A DNA stretch of 64,000 bases from Verrucomicrobiales bacterium. GTDB lineage: Bacteria; Verrucomicrobiota; Verrucomicrobiia; Verrucomicrobiales; DEV007. The first letter of the stretch is position 1. Each line of letters begins with the position of its first letter. Shown here one piece after another: positions 23,595 to 32,932 of the stretch. Location of the stretch: NCBI GenBank assembly GCA_016795385.1, contig JAEUHI010000082.1, forward strand, positions 1 to 64,000. Direction: 5' to 3'. A program made the translations under genes and the position numbers. Below the pieces are notes generated by a model. The model had not been told where the DNA came from. It did no database searches and saw only the letters and a list, made by a program, of their open reading frames with translations.

Positions 23595-24179
23595 TCACCA
23601 CAGGGTCCGCTCGGCCGCGGCGGCTGTCTCCTTTTCCACCCGCAGCCGGTAGAGCCCGAAAAGGCCCGCCGCCGCCAGCAGGGCCGCCATGCCCACCGCC
23701 ACCGCCCCGCCCGCCCACAGGCCGGCCGGTCGCCAGCGCCGCAGCGGCCACCACACCACGCAGGCGGCGAGATTGCAGGCATGGGTGAGCAGACACCACA
23801 GACAGGGCGCCTGGACCACCCCGGCCAGCACCGCCAGCAAACCCAGCGAGCCGATAGCCCCGGGCAGCAGGATCCAGCTCACTGCCCAACAATATCCCGC
23901 CGGCCGGCAGACCGTAAACAGGCCCCACAGCGCAAAGTAAAAGCCACCGATCACCCCCAGCGGCACCCCGGCAACCTTCGACCAGGCACTCCCCAGAGCC
24001 TTGCCGCAATCGACCACCCGCGGTCCGCAGCCAAGATCGGTAACCCCCTCGATGGGCGTGGCATAGAGGGTGGCGAGAGAGGCCAGAAAGCCACCCAGCG
24101 CCAGCCCCGCCATCGTCAACAGCCGGCCGCGCGACCGGGACGAGTCCTCCGCAGGTTCCAAGTGGCGGTCGGAATTCAT
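23595..24179 (-). CDS. Vitamin K epoxide reductase (VKOR) family membrane protein
   Basis: 194 residues with about four or five membrane helices. The conserved pieces of bacterial VKOR are present: DLGCGPRVVDCGKALGSAWS (the loop cysteines plus the Ser/Trp), GVPLGVIGGFYFALW, and the active CxxC as APCLWCLLTHACN. VKOR reoxidises periplasmic disulfide-forming thioredoxins using quinone, replacing DsbB. No fused thioredoxin domain is present, so the partner must be separate; the exported thioredoxin at 5260 is a conceivable one, though distant. It is convergent with the sialidase-like gene and divergent from the M16 peptidase. Confidence 0.9.
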   Translation of the reverse strand: MNSDRHLEPAEDSSRSRGRLLTMAGLALGGFLASLATLYATPIEGVTDLGCGPRVVDCGKALGSAWSKVAGVPLGVIGGFYFALWGLFTVCRPAGYCWAVSWILLPGAIGSLGLLAVLAGVVQAPCLWCLLTHACNLAACVVWWPLRRWRPAGLWAGGAVAVGMAALLAAAGLFGLYRLRVEKETAAAAERTLW

Positions 24180-24285
24180 GTTCTTCCCCTTCTTTTACTC
24201 CCGGAAGCCGCCGGGATCAACCTGCCGAAGCCGGGCTCGCCAATTCCACCCGGCTGTGTCACCTTCCCCACCCTACCGCCGCCCC

Positions 24286-25563
24286 ATGAGCAGCCAGTCC
24301 GCCCCCCAGCTCGCCGAGTTACCCAACGGCATCCGCCTCGCCACCATCGAGATGCCCTACATGCAGAGCGTCGCGGTCGGATTCTGGACCGGCACCGGCA
24401 GCCGGCACGAATCCGCCGGGCAAAATGGGATCGCCCACTACATCGAACATCTGCTCTTCAAGGGCACGGCGGATCGCACGGCGGAGGAAATCTCGCGGCA
24501 GGTTGAGCGCATCGGCGGCTCGATCGATGCCTTCACCACCGAGGATCACACCGCCTATCAGGTGAAGGGCCCCGCCGAACAGTTGGAACCTCTCGTCGAT
24601 GTGCTGGCGGACCTCTATCAGCACCCGCGCTTCGACCCCGACGACCTCGAGAACGAGCGGAATGTCATCCGGGAGGAGATCGCCATGGTCCGCGACCAGC
24701 CCAGTCAGTGGCTGGAGGATCTGACCAGCGCGGCCGCCTGGCCGGATCATCCGCTGGGCCGTCCCATCACCGGGACCGAGGCCACCCTCGCCTCGCTGGA
24801 CCGCAGCGCCGTGGCCGGCTTTCACCGCGCGGCTTACACTGCCGGCCAGACCATCGTGACGGTCGCCGGACGGGTGACCCATCAGGACGTGCTCGACCAG
24901 ATCGCTCCCCGGCTGGCGGACCTGCCGGCCGGCACGCCGCTGGTGGCCGAGCCCGCGCCCGCCCCGGCCCCCGGATTCGGCTTTGCCCGGCGCGACGATC
25001 TCGAGCAGGCACACCTCGCCGTCGGCTTTCACGCCTGCGGAAGGCATGACGAAGCCCGCTATGCCCAAAAGCTGCTCAATGTCCTGCTCGGCGAGAACAT
25101 GAGCAGCCGCCTGTTCCAGGAACTCCGCGAGCGCGACGGCCTCTGCTACGAGGTGCAGAGTGACATCATGTCCTTCGAGGATGCCGGACTGCTGCACATC
25201 TACGTGGCCCTCGACCCGGCCGAAGCCATCCGCGCGCTGAAGACCCTCCGGGCCATCCTCGCCGACTTCGTCAACCGGCCGCCATCGGACGAATCCCTCG
25301 ACGAGGCCAAGTCCTACCTCATCGGCCAAAGCCGTATCGCCCTGGAGAACACCGCCTCGCAGATGATGTGGGCCGGAGAATGTCTCCTCAGCTTCGGCGA
25401 AGTCATCGACCCGGAGATCGTCCACCAGCGGCTCGCCGCCGTGACCCCGTCCGAGGTCCGCGCCATGGCGAACCGGATTTTCCGCGCCGACGGTCTGGTC
25501 ACCGCCGCCGTGGGCCCAAGAACGATGGAAAAGGGCCTGCGTGCCTGGCACGCGGGGTTTTGA
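24286..25563 (+). CDS. M16-family zinc peptidase
   Basis: 425 residues from the ATG at 24286. The inverted zinc motif HxxEH is seen as HYIEHLLFKGT with the preceding G-IAHYIEH context, and the second Glu ligand lies in ENERNVIREEIAMVRDQPSQ. The C-terminal half (LLGENMSSRLFQELRERDGL and CYEVQS) is the usual catalytically inactive second M16 domain, so this is a complete single-chain member like mitochondrial processing-peptidase beta homologues and YmxG/PepR. A cytoplasmic or periplasmic role in peptide degradation is likely; no signal peptide is seen. The frame is open further upstream, but over the VKOR start region. Confidence 0.93.
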   Translation: MSSQSAPQLAELPNGIRLATIEMPYMQSVAVGFWTGTGSRHESAGQNGIAHYIEHLLFKGTADRTAEEISRQVERIGGSIDAFTTEDHTAYQVKGPAEQLEPLVDVLADLYQHPRFDPDDLENERNVIREEIAMVRDQPSQWLEDLTSAAAWPDHPLGRPITGTEATLASLDRSAVAGFHRAAYTAGQTIVTVAGRVTHQDVLDQIAPRLADLPAGTPLVAEPAPAPAPGFGFARRDDLEQAHLAVGFHACGRHDEARYAQKLLNVLLGENMSSRLFQELRERDGLCYEVQSDIMSFEDAGLLHIYVALDPAEAIRALKTLRAILADFVNRPPSDESLDEAKSYLIGQSRIALENTASQMMWAGECLLSFGEVIDPEIVHQRLAAVTPSEVRAMANRIFRADGLVTAAVGPRTMEKGLRAWHAGF

Positions 25564-25584
25564 ATCAAAGGCCCCGATATTGAA

Positions 25585-25995
25585 TCATTCACACTTTTCG
25601 AAAATGAGGAAGTGGGCCTCCCGTGAAAAGATGCCCAACACCTTCTTTTCCTCATGGATGGATTTGGCGAATCGCCAGCCGCCCTTTGCTTCTTGATTGA
25701 GAACTTGCTGCAACTTCATCGGGTCCAGCGTCCGAGTGAAGCACCCAGTGGTAAGTATGGTGACCTTGTATTGATGGTTCATAAATCGCTTTCCTGTCGT
25801 GACGAGTTCCTGACGCTCGACGATGGTCTCCTCGGCTGCCATGAGGGTCCCAAAGCGAACCCACTCAGCCGTACCTTCCGCGCAGATGATCGTATCGGAA
25901 TCAACGAGACCTCTCCGGTTCAATTCCACCAATTCCGGAAGCGTCACCGGCCCCCGGCTCTCCTGTCGATCAGTGCTATAAAAATAATTCCTCAT
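25585..25995 (-). CDS. GYF_2 (DUF4339) + DUF4177-like protein
   Basis: 136 residues from the ATG at 25995. MRNYFYSTDRQESRGPVTLP, with EWVRFGTLM further on, is the bacterial GYF_2 fold (xYYxxxxxQxGPVxxxEL...W), thought to bind proline-rich peptides. The second half (YKVTILTTGCFTRTLDPMKL, then GGWRFAKSIH) resembles DUF4177 with its usual NxxxxxGWxF. Both are small adaptor-like domains of unknown role. It is soluble, with no signal peptide. Convergent with the M16 gene. Another GYF_2 protein lies at 36274, and a large membrane protein gene lies upstream on the same strand. Confidence 0.72.
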   Translation of the reverse strand: MRNYFYSTDRQESRGPVTLPELVELNRRGLVDSDTIICAEGTAEWVRFGTLMAAEETIVERQELVTTGKRFMNHQYKVTILTTGCFTRTLDPMKLQQVLNQEAKGGWRFAKSIHEEKKVLGIFSREAHFLIFEKCE

Positions 25996-26212
25996 GGCTC
26001 GATCTCGGTGCAAGGGTGAGGCATTCTGACAACAGCCGTCCCACAACGCCTCGAACGTTCAAGGATCAGATTCACCGCTCGATACAACGAGAACCGTTTA
26101 AGACAACGGATGGCGAACTGAGAACAACATGGGCGCCTACCGCAGAGCGGAAAAGTTCGACGCGGCGCCTCCACCTTTTGGTAGGTGCGAATCAGGGCTA
26201 TCAGAACCGTTC

Positions 26213-27463
26213 TCATTTCACCCTCTCCCTCTCGAAAATTTCAACAGTCCTCCGATCCGCAGGCAGCTTCGTGAAAAATCCCGCAAACCAATTCCACACT
26301 CCCCTGAGCCCTCTCAAAACCGAGTGTTCCTGTTGGCTTCCCAAACGAAACCTCCTCTGAATCACTTCCACATGCGGACGATACCTCGGCAACAATGCCA
26401 CTGACGCCGTCCGCCTTTTTCCCTCTCGATCAAAAACAGATAAACTGGGAAACAAAAGCCCACGTTCAATGGCTACATCCATTGGATCTCCCAGGTTCAA
26501 AACCCGCAATCGACCGGTCAACCATGAACGACTTTCGAACCGAATGCCACGATCGCCATCTACCAAGACCCGGCCCATGCTCCGCGCGGGCATCTCAAAG
26601 CCGGAACCTTTCATCACAAATCCCACCGCTGTCTCCTCCGGCGCTTGGGAACGCCAAAGCAGGGACCGAATGAGATCGGCCGACATGACGCCACCGAACA
26701 CAGCCATTCTGAAACAAGCGGGCGCCAGCCACGCGGATACAGCGATAATCGCGAGGCAAAGCAAAAGCCCGACCGCCGGACTGATTGCCGAGACGGTCAC
26801 CAACAAAAGCAGGAAAAGAGTCCGACCTCCCTTCAACACAGAGTCGACCAGGGCAAAAGGTGAAATCAGAATCAAAACATGGATGGCATGACTGACCACC
26901 CAGACCACCAAAAATCCGCCAAGAAGAAGCGGGTACCAAATCCAACCACCCAAATTTGCCGGTATGGCCGCAAAACCGATGGGAGCGGACCCGGCGGCTG
27001 TTGTTGCCCATGTCACCGAAGAAAGCTCAGAGGACAGAAAGGGAAGTACGGAACCGCAGGCCAACAACGCGCTCAGCTTGTTTTCAAACAGTTCAGCCAC
27101 ATCGAATGGCTTTTTCAACAGAGCCGGTGCACCCGTCCCGAAAGAATCCTTGAGAAAGCAGAGGCCGATGATCAATAAGCCGGGACCCCAGACGAACGGA
27201 TGGCAAAAAAGGGGCAGCGCCGCCCGATCTGCCTCGGCGTGACTGAAGTAATACCAAGCGCCCATCAGGCTCATACCCAGAAGGGGCGATATGGCAACGC
27301 CTGTCATCTGCGACGCCGATTCGGCGATCTTCACTCCAGGAAAAAACGCAACATCACCCGCCGATTGATCGACCCCTGACTCCCTCTCCGCTGCCTGAAG
27401 CGTCGCGGAAAGGCAGACAACAAAGGACAAGATCCAAAGGAAAACCGGAGCAACTGATCTCAT
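26213..27463 (-). CDS. Large multi-span membrane protein, unknown
   Basis: 416 residues. A signal-like N-terminus (PVFLWILSFVVCLSATLQAA) is followed by at least five hydrophobic segments, for example GLLIIGLCFLKDSFG, LGGWIWYPLLLGGFLVVWVV, IHVLILISPFALVDSV and LFLLLLVTVSAISPAVGLLL. The soluble C-terminal ~130 residues are rich in Arg (RFESRSWLTGRLRVLNLGDP, QRRFRLGSQQEH). I recognise no family. Base composition is visibly less GC-rich than its neighbours (long AAA/TTT stretches), which may point to transfer or relaxed selection. The 217 bases between it and the GYF_2 gene hold nothing I can identify. Confidence 0.65.
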   Translation of the reverse strand: MRSVAPVFLWILSFVVCLSATLQAAERESGVDQSAGDVAFFPGVKIAESASQMTGVAISPLLGMSLMGAWYYFSHAEADRAALPLFCHPFVWGPGLLIIGLCFLKDSFGTGAPALLKKPFDVAELFENKLSALLACGSVLPFLSSELSSVTWATTAAGSAPIGFAAIPANLGGWIWYPLLLGGFLVVWVVSHAIHVLILISPFALVDSVLKGGRTLFLLLLVTVSAISPAVGLLLCLAIIAVSAWLAPACFRMAVFGGVMSADLIRSLLWRSQAPEETAVGFVMKGSGFEMPARSMGRVLVDGDRGIRFESRSWLTGRLRVLNLGDPMDVAIERGLLFPSLSVFDREGKRRTASVALLPRYRPHVEVIQRRFRLGSQQEHSVLRGLRGVWNWFAGFFTKLPADRRTVEIFERERVK

Positions 27464-27565
27464 TTCGCGTAGATCTGGCGCGACGATCCCGACCTCGGCC
27501 AGCTTTCCGAACCATATAACCAGTTACAGCACGGATGAAAAGAAAAAAGTAAGCCAATCGAGAGG

Positions 27566-30364
27566 TCAACTATCCGCCGGCCGTTTCTTCACGTGCAGGA
27601 TGATGGGGCGGGTGGACTGACCGGCACCATTCTTGGTCCGGAGGAAAAAGGTCCGCGTCGATTCAGGCACCCACTTGGCGGCGGTAATGAAGAAGCGCTG
27701 CTCGGTGGCCTCTTCCGGAATCATCAGGCCGTTCAGCCCGATGTTGTCGATGATGAGGCCATGGGCCAGGTTGCGCCCGGAGTCGTCGGTGCCGAATTCA
27801 ATGCGGTCTTTGAAATCGAGGCGCGTCGCCTTCACCATCGCGGTGATCGTCTCGCCGGGATGAATGGTCAACTCGAGCGGCTTTCCGGGTTCGGACACAG
27901 GCTGGCCAGACTTCCCATCGGGCTGGATCTCGACCAGCAACTTGGCGCCCTTCGGATTGAACTTGAACTCCGGCAACATGCCGGCATCGCGCATCTCGGT
28001 GCGTCCGCCGATGCCGGCCTTCGCCACGATCTTCACGGCCTTGGCGGCTTCGGGAGCCGGCGCAGATGCCTCCGGCGCGGCATGGATGACACCCATCGCC
28101 TGATGCTGGCCGGCTTCAATCACGATGGGATGACTGGCGGTGAAACCCGCCGGCAAGCCCTCCACCGTCACTTCGATCTCACCGTCGAAGCCATCGAGGC
28201 GGTCGGCTTTGACCACAAACTCCTGACCGCCACCTGGCACGAAGGCGAGGTCCTTCGCGGTCTCGATGCGCACCGCGAAATCCGGCTTCGGCGCACGGGC
28301 GATCAGACGGTAACCAAATCCGGCACCACCAAATCCCCGCACGTCCGACACCCGGACGAGGTAGTCGCCATCGGCCGGCGCGGTGAAATCGAGCACCGAA
28401 TCACTCCCCGCCCGGCGCTGCGGGTCGTCGTCGTTGTCGTAGTAGAGGGTGTAAACCGGCAGCCCGTTGGGCACCGGATCCTCGCCCGGCGGCAGCGGCC
28501 TGACCACGTAGCAGGGTGCTCCCAGGGCGTGGGACAGGGCAGAGGTGCCGAAATAGGTGTGCCGGTTGCCAAAGCCCGGATAGACGGTGAAGCCCGAGTC
28601 CGGGCCGCGGGGATAGAGCCAGAGCTTCACCACTTCACCATTGCAATAGAGATACTCGTTCAATTCCATCTCGCGCCAGTTGAAGACGCGGAAGTCGGTC
28701 ACCTGGAGCGAATCCTTGCCGCGGAACTCGAACCACGAATCCCTCACCGCCTGGAGCCGCACCCGCTCGACCGGCTTGCCATCGGCCGTCAGCACTTCGA
28801 TCCGGCTGTCCACCGGGGATTGCATCCGCGCGGCATTCACCTCCAGCACCCAGCGCTCTCCGGCCTTTGCCGAAAAGCGGTAATCATCGGTGTCGGCCGG
28901 CGCGTCGATCTTTCCACCGATGTCGGCCGGGAACGTCACCGCGAGGGGTGCCGCCTGCTCCTGCGCCTCGGTCTTCGCCGCCGCCTGACCGGAGGCTTGG
29001 GAAACTGGCTTGCCGGGCTTCGTCGTCCCGGTCCCGGACGCAGACGGACGAACGGCGGCTGCCAATTTTTCCGCATCAAAAGCCAGTTCGCCAGTCGACC
29101 CGTCGAGGCGACCGACCCGGACGCGGCCCGTCTCCAGCACGAGGGCGGCGGCCACATCGGGTTGGCGTTCCCAGGCGGTGACTTGGTTCAGCTCGGGCAG
29201 GGACCACAGTTTCACCGCCCGGTCGTCGCCGGAGGAGACCAGCCACTTGCCGTCACGCGACACTGCCAGCTTCACCACGTCCTGCTCGTGGGCATAGCGC
29301 GCCTGAATCACCGGATTGATGGCCGGCTTTTCCCGGGAAACGAATCGATACATCCGCACCCGGTTGTCGGCCCCGCCGGCGAACAGATACTGACCGTCCG
29401 GCGAGAAGGTCACCGAAAACTGCTCGCCCTGGGGCTGGTTCAGCGTGTCGAGGCGGGTTCCATCCGCGACGCGCCACAGTTTTACCGTGAAATCGCCGCT
29501 GGCACTGGCGAGCACCCTGCCATCGGGACTGAAAGCCAGGTCGTAGATGGCTCCGTTGTGCACTTCGATCCCGTGCAGCCGCTCACCGGTGGCGGTGTCC
29601 CAGATGCCGATCTTCGCGTCGTAGCCACCCGTCGCCAGTCGCGTCCCGTCGGGTGACAACTCGGCGTCGTAGAGGGCATCCCGGTGGTAGCCGGCGCCGA
29701 ATTCCCGCAGCGGCCGGCCCGTGCCGAGGTCCCACAGGGTCGCCACCCCGTTGAGCCCCGGCAATCCGGCCGCGGTCACCAGTTTCCCGCCGTCCTGGGA
29801 AAAATGCAGGGCGTTCACCTTGCCGCTCGCGATCTCCAGTTGCCGCACCGGCTTGTCACCCTCGCGAATCTCGACGCCGCCATGACGGGCCGTCGCCAGC
29901 CGTTTACCGTCGGCGCTGTGCTCCATCGCGGTGACCGCCCGCGCTCCCGGCGCCTTGGGCAGGGCCGGCACAGTCAGCAGGCTCAGGATCGACACGTCCT
30001 CGCCTTTCGGCCCCGCCGCCCCGGCCGCGATCCAGCGCTTCAGCAGATCGATCTCGGCGGCGGCGGGCTGCGGTTCGTCCTTCGGCGGCATCGGCTCGGA
30101 GGTGCCGCCGGTGAGCAGCTTGATCAGGTAGCTCTCATCGGGACGCCCGGGCACAATCATGTCACCCTTGGAGCCGCCCTCTTTCAGGTCGGCGAAACGC
30201 TCGACGGAAAAATCGCCGTCGAAATCCTCGTCATTGTGGCAGCCGGCGCAGTACTGCCGCAGCAGCGGGGCGATCTCGGCATGGTAATCGACGGCACCGG
30301 CGACAGGAGCGGCGCATCCCAACATCGCGGCCAGCGACCAGTGGAAGAAAGCGGAAGACTTCAT
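27566..30364 (-). CDS. Planctomycete-type cytochrome c domain + WD40 propeller, exported
   Basis: 932 residues with a signal peptide (SLAAMLGCAAPVAGAVDY). The N-terminal PSCyt1 domain has the heme site CAGCH in LLRQYCAGCHNDEDFDGDFS, and MPPKDEPQ contains a likely axial Met. About seven WD40 blades follow (ALHFSQDGGKLVTAAG, LAFSPDGRVLASASGDFTVK, FSPDGQYLFAGGADNRVR, LAVSRDGKWLVSSGDDRAVK), then about 450 residues of beta-rich, probably pre-peptidase-like or carbohydrate-binding modules. It is the last gene of a three-gene unit with the DUF1549/DUF1553 gene (10-base gap) and DUF1501. These sets abound in planctomycetes and verrucomicrobia and are associated with periplasmic polymer breakdown, but their chemistry is not established. 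Confidence 0.88.
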   Translation of the reverse strand: MKSSAFFHWSLAAMLGCAAPVAGAVDYHAEIAPLLRQYCAGCHNDEDFDGDFSVERFADLKEGGSKGDMIVPGRPDESYLIKLLTGGTSEPMPPKDEPQPAAAEIDLLKRWIAAGAAGPKGEDVSILSLLTVPALPKAPGARAVTAMEHSADGKRLATARHGGVEIREGDKPVRQLEIASGKVNALHFSQDGGKLVTAAGLPGLNGVATLWDLGTGRPLREFGAGYHRDALYDAELSPDGTRLATGGYDAKIGIWDTATGERLHGIEVHNGAIYDLAFSPDGRVLASASGDFTVKLWRVADGTRLDTLNQPQGEQFSVTFSPDGQYLFAGGADNRVRMYRFVSREKPAINPVIQARYAHEQDVVKLAVSRDGKWLVSSGDDRAVKLWSLPELNQVTAWERQPDVAAALVLETGRVRVGRLDGSTGELAFDAEKLAAAVRPSASGTGTTKPGKPVSQASGQAAAKTEAQEQAAPLAVTFPADIGGKIDAPADTDDYRFSAKAGERWVLEVNAARMQSPVDSRIEVLTADGKPVERVRLQAVRDSWFEFRGKDSLQVTDFRVFNWREMELNEYLYCNGEVVKLWLYPRGPDSGFTVYPGFGNRHTYFGTSALSHALGAPCYVVRPLPPGEDPVPNGLPVYTLYYDNDDDPQRRAGSDSVLDFTAPADGDYLVRVSDVRGFGGAGFGYRLIARAPKPDFAVRIETAKDLAFVPGGGQEFVVKADRLDGFDGEIEVTVEGLPAGFTASHPIVIEAGQHQAMGVIHAAPEASAPAPEAAKAVKIVAKAGIGGRTEMRDAGMLPEFKFNPKGAKLLVEIQPDGKSGQPVSEPGKPLELTIHPGETITAMVKATRLDFKDRIEFGTDDSGRNLAHGLIIDNIGLNGLMIPEEATEQRFFITAAKWVPESTRTFFLRTKNGAGQSTRPIILHVKKRPADS

Positions 30365-30374
30365 GACGATCAGC

Positions 30375-32903
30375 TCAGTGTTGGAACAAAAACTCGCGCG
30401 AACTCATCAGCGCCCAGAAGAGATCCTCCACCGCAGCGCGCTTTTCGGCCGGCGGCGTGCCGCCAAAGATGTCGAGGAATCCCTGGCGCTCCCGGTCCGT
30501 CGGCGGTCGCGACAGGCACATCAGGTAGGCCTCGTCGATCAGATCGGCGTCGGCCTTGCCGGATTTCATCAGGGCCTCGACCGCGCCCGTCTTGGCGGCC
30601 AGTTTGTCGTTCACCGTGACACCGTTGGCCACATGGAGCACCTGCACCAGGCTGGGCTGGTTGCTGCGCTCGCACTCGCAGGAGATCTCCCGCTCGTTGC
30701 GGCCGAAGGTCTTCAGGAAATAGGAATCCACAGCCGAGTCATAGAGTTCCAACGCCCGGGTGCCCTGCGGATAGAATTCGGTCTTTTCCTTGCTCCCGTC
30801 GCGGTTCGCGATCTGGTTGAAGTCCGTCGGCACGCCGGTGATCCCGGCGATCCCGTCGTGCAGCACCTCGGCGATGAGCCGGCGCGGATACTGCCTCGAA
30901 AAGAAGCGGTCGTCCTCCCGGTTTTCATAGAGCGCCTCGCTGCTACGCTGGTAGGTCTCGCTGTTCAGGATGGTCCGCATCAGCGCCTTCAGGTCGAAGC
31001 GCTCCTCGACCAGATGGTCGGCCAGCGCAGCCAGGAGCGGCTCGTTGCTGGCGGGATTCGAGGCCCGCAGGTCGTCGACCGGATCGACCAGGCCCTTCCC
31101 AAAGAAATTGGCCCACACCTTGTTCACGATGCTGCGGCTGAAATGGTCGTTGTCCGGCGAGGTCAGCCATTCGGCCAACACCTCGCGGCGGTCTTCCGAT
31201 GCCTCCGGATCGACCGGCTCCGCGTCGAGCGGCGCCGGTGCCTGCGGCTTGCCGGTGCGGGGTTGGATCAGATCCCCGCGAGGCTCCACGTAGACGGTGC
31301 GAACGCCGTCACCGCTCCGCGAATCGCCACCCCAGCCTTTTGCCCGGACCCGGGAGAAGAGGTTCGCGAAGGCGTAGTACTGGTCGTTGGTCCACTTCTC
31401 CAGCGGATGATCGTGGCACTTGGCGCAGTTCAGCGACAGGCTCAGGAAAGTCTGACTCACATTCTCGGCCATCGTCTCGGGGTCCTGGTGGACGGCGTAG
31501 AAATTCGTCGCCCCTTCCTTCACGCTGCTGCCCTTGGCCGTCACCACATCGCGGGCGAAAGCGTCCCAGGGCCGGTTCGCCGCCACGCTCTCCCGCACCC
31601 AGGTGTAGTAGGCCTTCACCGCCTCGGGGCGCAGATTGCGGCCATTCACCAGCATCATGTCCGAGATGCGGTAGGCCCAGTAATCGACGAATTCCGTCCG
31701 CGCCAGCAACGCCTCGATGAGCCGCTCGCGCTTGTCCGGGGCCGGATCGGCGAGGAAGGCCCGCGTTTCAGACGGCGTCGGCAGCAGCCCGATGGTGTCG
31801 ATGTAGGCCCGGCGGATGAAGTCGGAATCGTCGGCCCGCGGCGAGGGCTTCAGGTTCAACCGCTGCAACTGCGCCAGCACCAGGTCGTCGATGAAATTCC
31901 GCCGCGGCGCGTCCGTGAAGATCTCCGCGGGCAGATCGTTGGGCCACGGTGAGGAGATCCGGGCGATCACGATCTTGGCCGAAAACCACGCCGTCACCGC
32001 GCCCTCGCCATGTCCAATCACGTTGGCATTCCCATCATCATCGACCGTGGCCACGGCTTCGTTGGATGAGGTGAACTTCGCCCACTCGGTCACATCCTCC
32101 TCGCGCCCGTCGGAGTACCGCGCCCGCACCGTGAACCGCTGCGCGTCACCCGGCTTCAGGGTCGAGAGCGGCGGGAAGATTTCCAGCGACTCCAGCCGCG
32201 CATCCTCCGGCTTCGGCGCCGCCGCTCCGGCCGAGATCCACTCCGCGATGACCCGGTAGTCGTGGGAGCCCGGCTCGATGCGCTTGCCCCCGGTGTGTTT
32301 CACCGCCGTGGTGCCCTTGATCAACAGCAGTGAACTACCCGGATCGCCCAATTCCACCCGGCGACCCCGCGCCTCGCGGGTGATGCGGTGCCAGTCCGTC
32401 TCCGGATCATACCCGCGCAAACTCAGCCGGAAGCCGCCCTTGCCCGCCAAAGCCCCGTGGCAGGCGCCCATGTTGCAGCCGCCCTTGGACAACACCGGCA
32501 GCACGTGATTGCGAAAGCTCCAGGCGTGTCCTGCAGCAAAGTCTCGCAACGTCACCCGCGCGGTGGCGGCCGTGCCGTCGGCGCCCTTGGCCGTGATCGT
32601 CGTGGAGCCATCGCCTTTCGCCACTACCCGGCCCTCTCGGACTTCGGCCACCTTGGGATCGCTCGAGACCCACTCCACCCCGGTCGCTTCGCCCGCGAGA
32701 TCGCCGGCTTCGTTCAGTTTCAGTGCGAGGATTTGCTGGTAGCCCTCCGGCCCTGAGAGCGTGCTTTCCGCCGGGAGCAGCGTGAGCCGACCAGCCTGGG
32801 CCGCAGCCGTCTGAAACAGCGGAGCGGCTCCCAGCAGGAGCGCCAGCGCCAGACAGACCCTGTTGCCTCTCCAACCAAACCCTGTTGGATCGTGCTTCAT
32901 CAT
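30375..32903 (-). CDS. DUF1549/DUF1553 (PSCyt2/PSD1) protein with Big_2 domain, exported
   Basis: 842 residues from the ATG at 32903. A signal peptide (VCLALALLLGAAPLFQTAAA) precedes a bacterial Ig-like Big_2 domain (VEWVSSDPKVAEVREGRVVA, GDGSTTITAKGADG), a Cys pair with a His (KGGCNMGACHGALAGKGGFR), then DUF1549 (RRNFIDDLVLAQLQRLNLKP, DFIRRAYIDTIGLLPTPSET, and a CAKCHDHPLEKWTNDQYYAF heme-type site) and DUF1553 (SRSIVNKVWANFFGKGLVDP, FLQ-like FLFQH end). A second Big_2-like region (TSSNEAVATVDDDG) lies between. It is co-oriented with DUF1501 (29-base gap). Its first codons overlap a dispersed repeat, so part of the signal peptide (HDPTGFGWRGNRV) is encoded by repeat sequence. Role inferred as periplasmic polymer degradation or electron transfer. 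Confidence 0.9.
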   Translation of the reverse strand: MMKHDPTGFGWRGNRVCLALALLLGAAPLFQTAAAQAGRLTLLPAESTLSGPEGYQQILALKLNEAGDLAGEATGVEWVSSDPKVAEVREGRVVAKGDGSTTITAKGADGTAATARVTLRDFAAGHAWSFRNHVLPVLSKGGCNMGACHGALAGKGGFRLSLRGYDPETDWHRITREARGRRVELGDPGSSLLLIKGTTAVKHTGGKRIEPGSHDYRVIAEWISAGAAAPKPEDARLESLEIFPPLSTLKPGDAQRFTVRARYSDGREEDVTEWAKFTSSNEAVATVDDDGNANVIGHGEGAVTAWFSAKIVIARISSPWPNDLPAEIFTDAPRRNFIDDLVLAQLQRLNLKPSPRADDSDFIRRAYIDTIGLLPTPSETRAFLADPAPDKRERLIEALLARTEFVDYWAYRISDMMLVNGRNLRPEAVKAYYTWVRESVAANRPWDAFARDVVTAKGSSVKEGATNFYAVHQDPETMAENVSQTFLSLSLNCAKCHDHPLEKWTNDQYYAFANLFSRVRAKGWGGDSRSGDGVRTVYVEPRGDLIQPRTGKPQAPAPLDAEPVDPEASEDRREVLAEWLTSPDNDHFSRSIVNKVWANFFGKGLVDPVDDLRASNPASNEPLLAALADHLVEERFDLKALMRTILNSETYQRSSEALYENREDDRFFSRQYPRRLIAEVLHDGIAGITGVPTDFNQIANRDGSKEKTEFYPQGTRALELYDSAVDSYFLKTFGRNEREISCECERSNQPSLVQVLHVANGVTVNDKLAAKTGAVEALMKSGKADADLIDEAYLMCLSRPPTDRERQGFLDIFGGTPPAEKRAAVEDLFWALMSSREFLFQH
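32854..32892. repeat. Dispersed repeat, copy 4, inside the DUF1549/DUF1553 5' end
   Basis: Two degenerate units, CAGACCCTGTTGCCTCTCC and CCAAACCCTGTTGGATCG, lie within codons 4-17 of the gene on the minus strand. The units are read as protein (DPTGFGWRGNRV), so the copy is translated as part of the export signal region. Confidence 0.65.
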
Positions 32904-32932
32904 CTTTCTTGGGGGGTGAGAATTGAGACGCC

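Noticed and set aside
27593..31952. Two long plus-strand frames opposite the cytochrome/WD40 and DUF1549 genes
   Set aside because: Antisense shadows of strongly supported genes, without any conserved motif.
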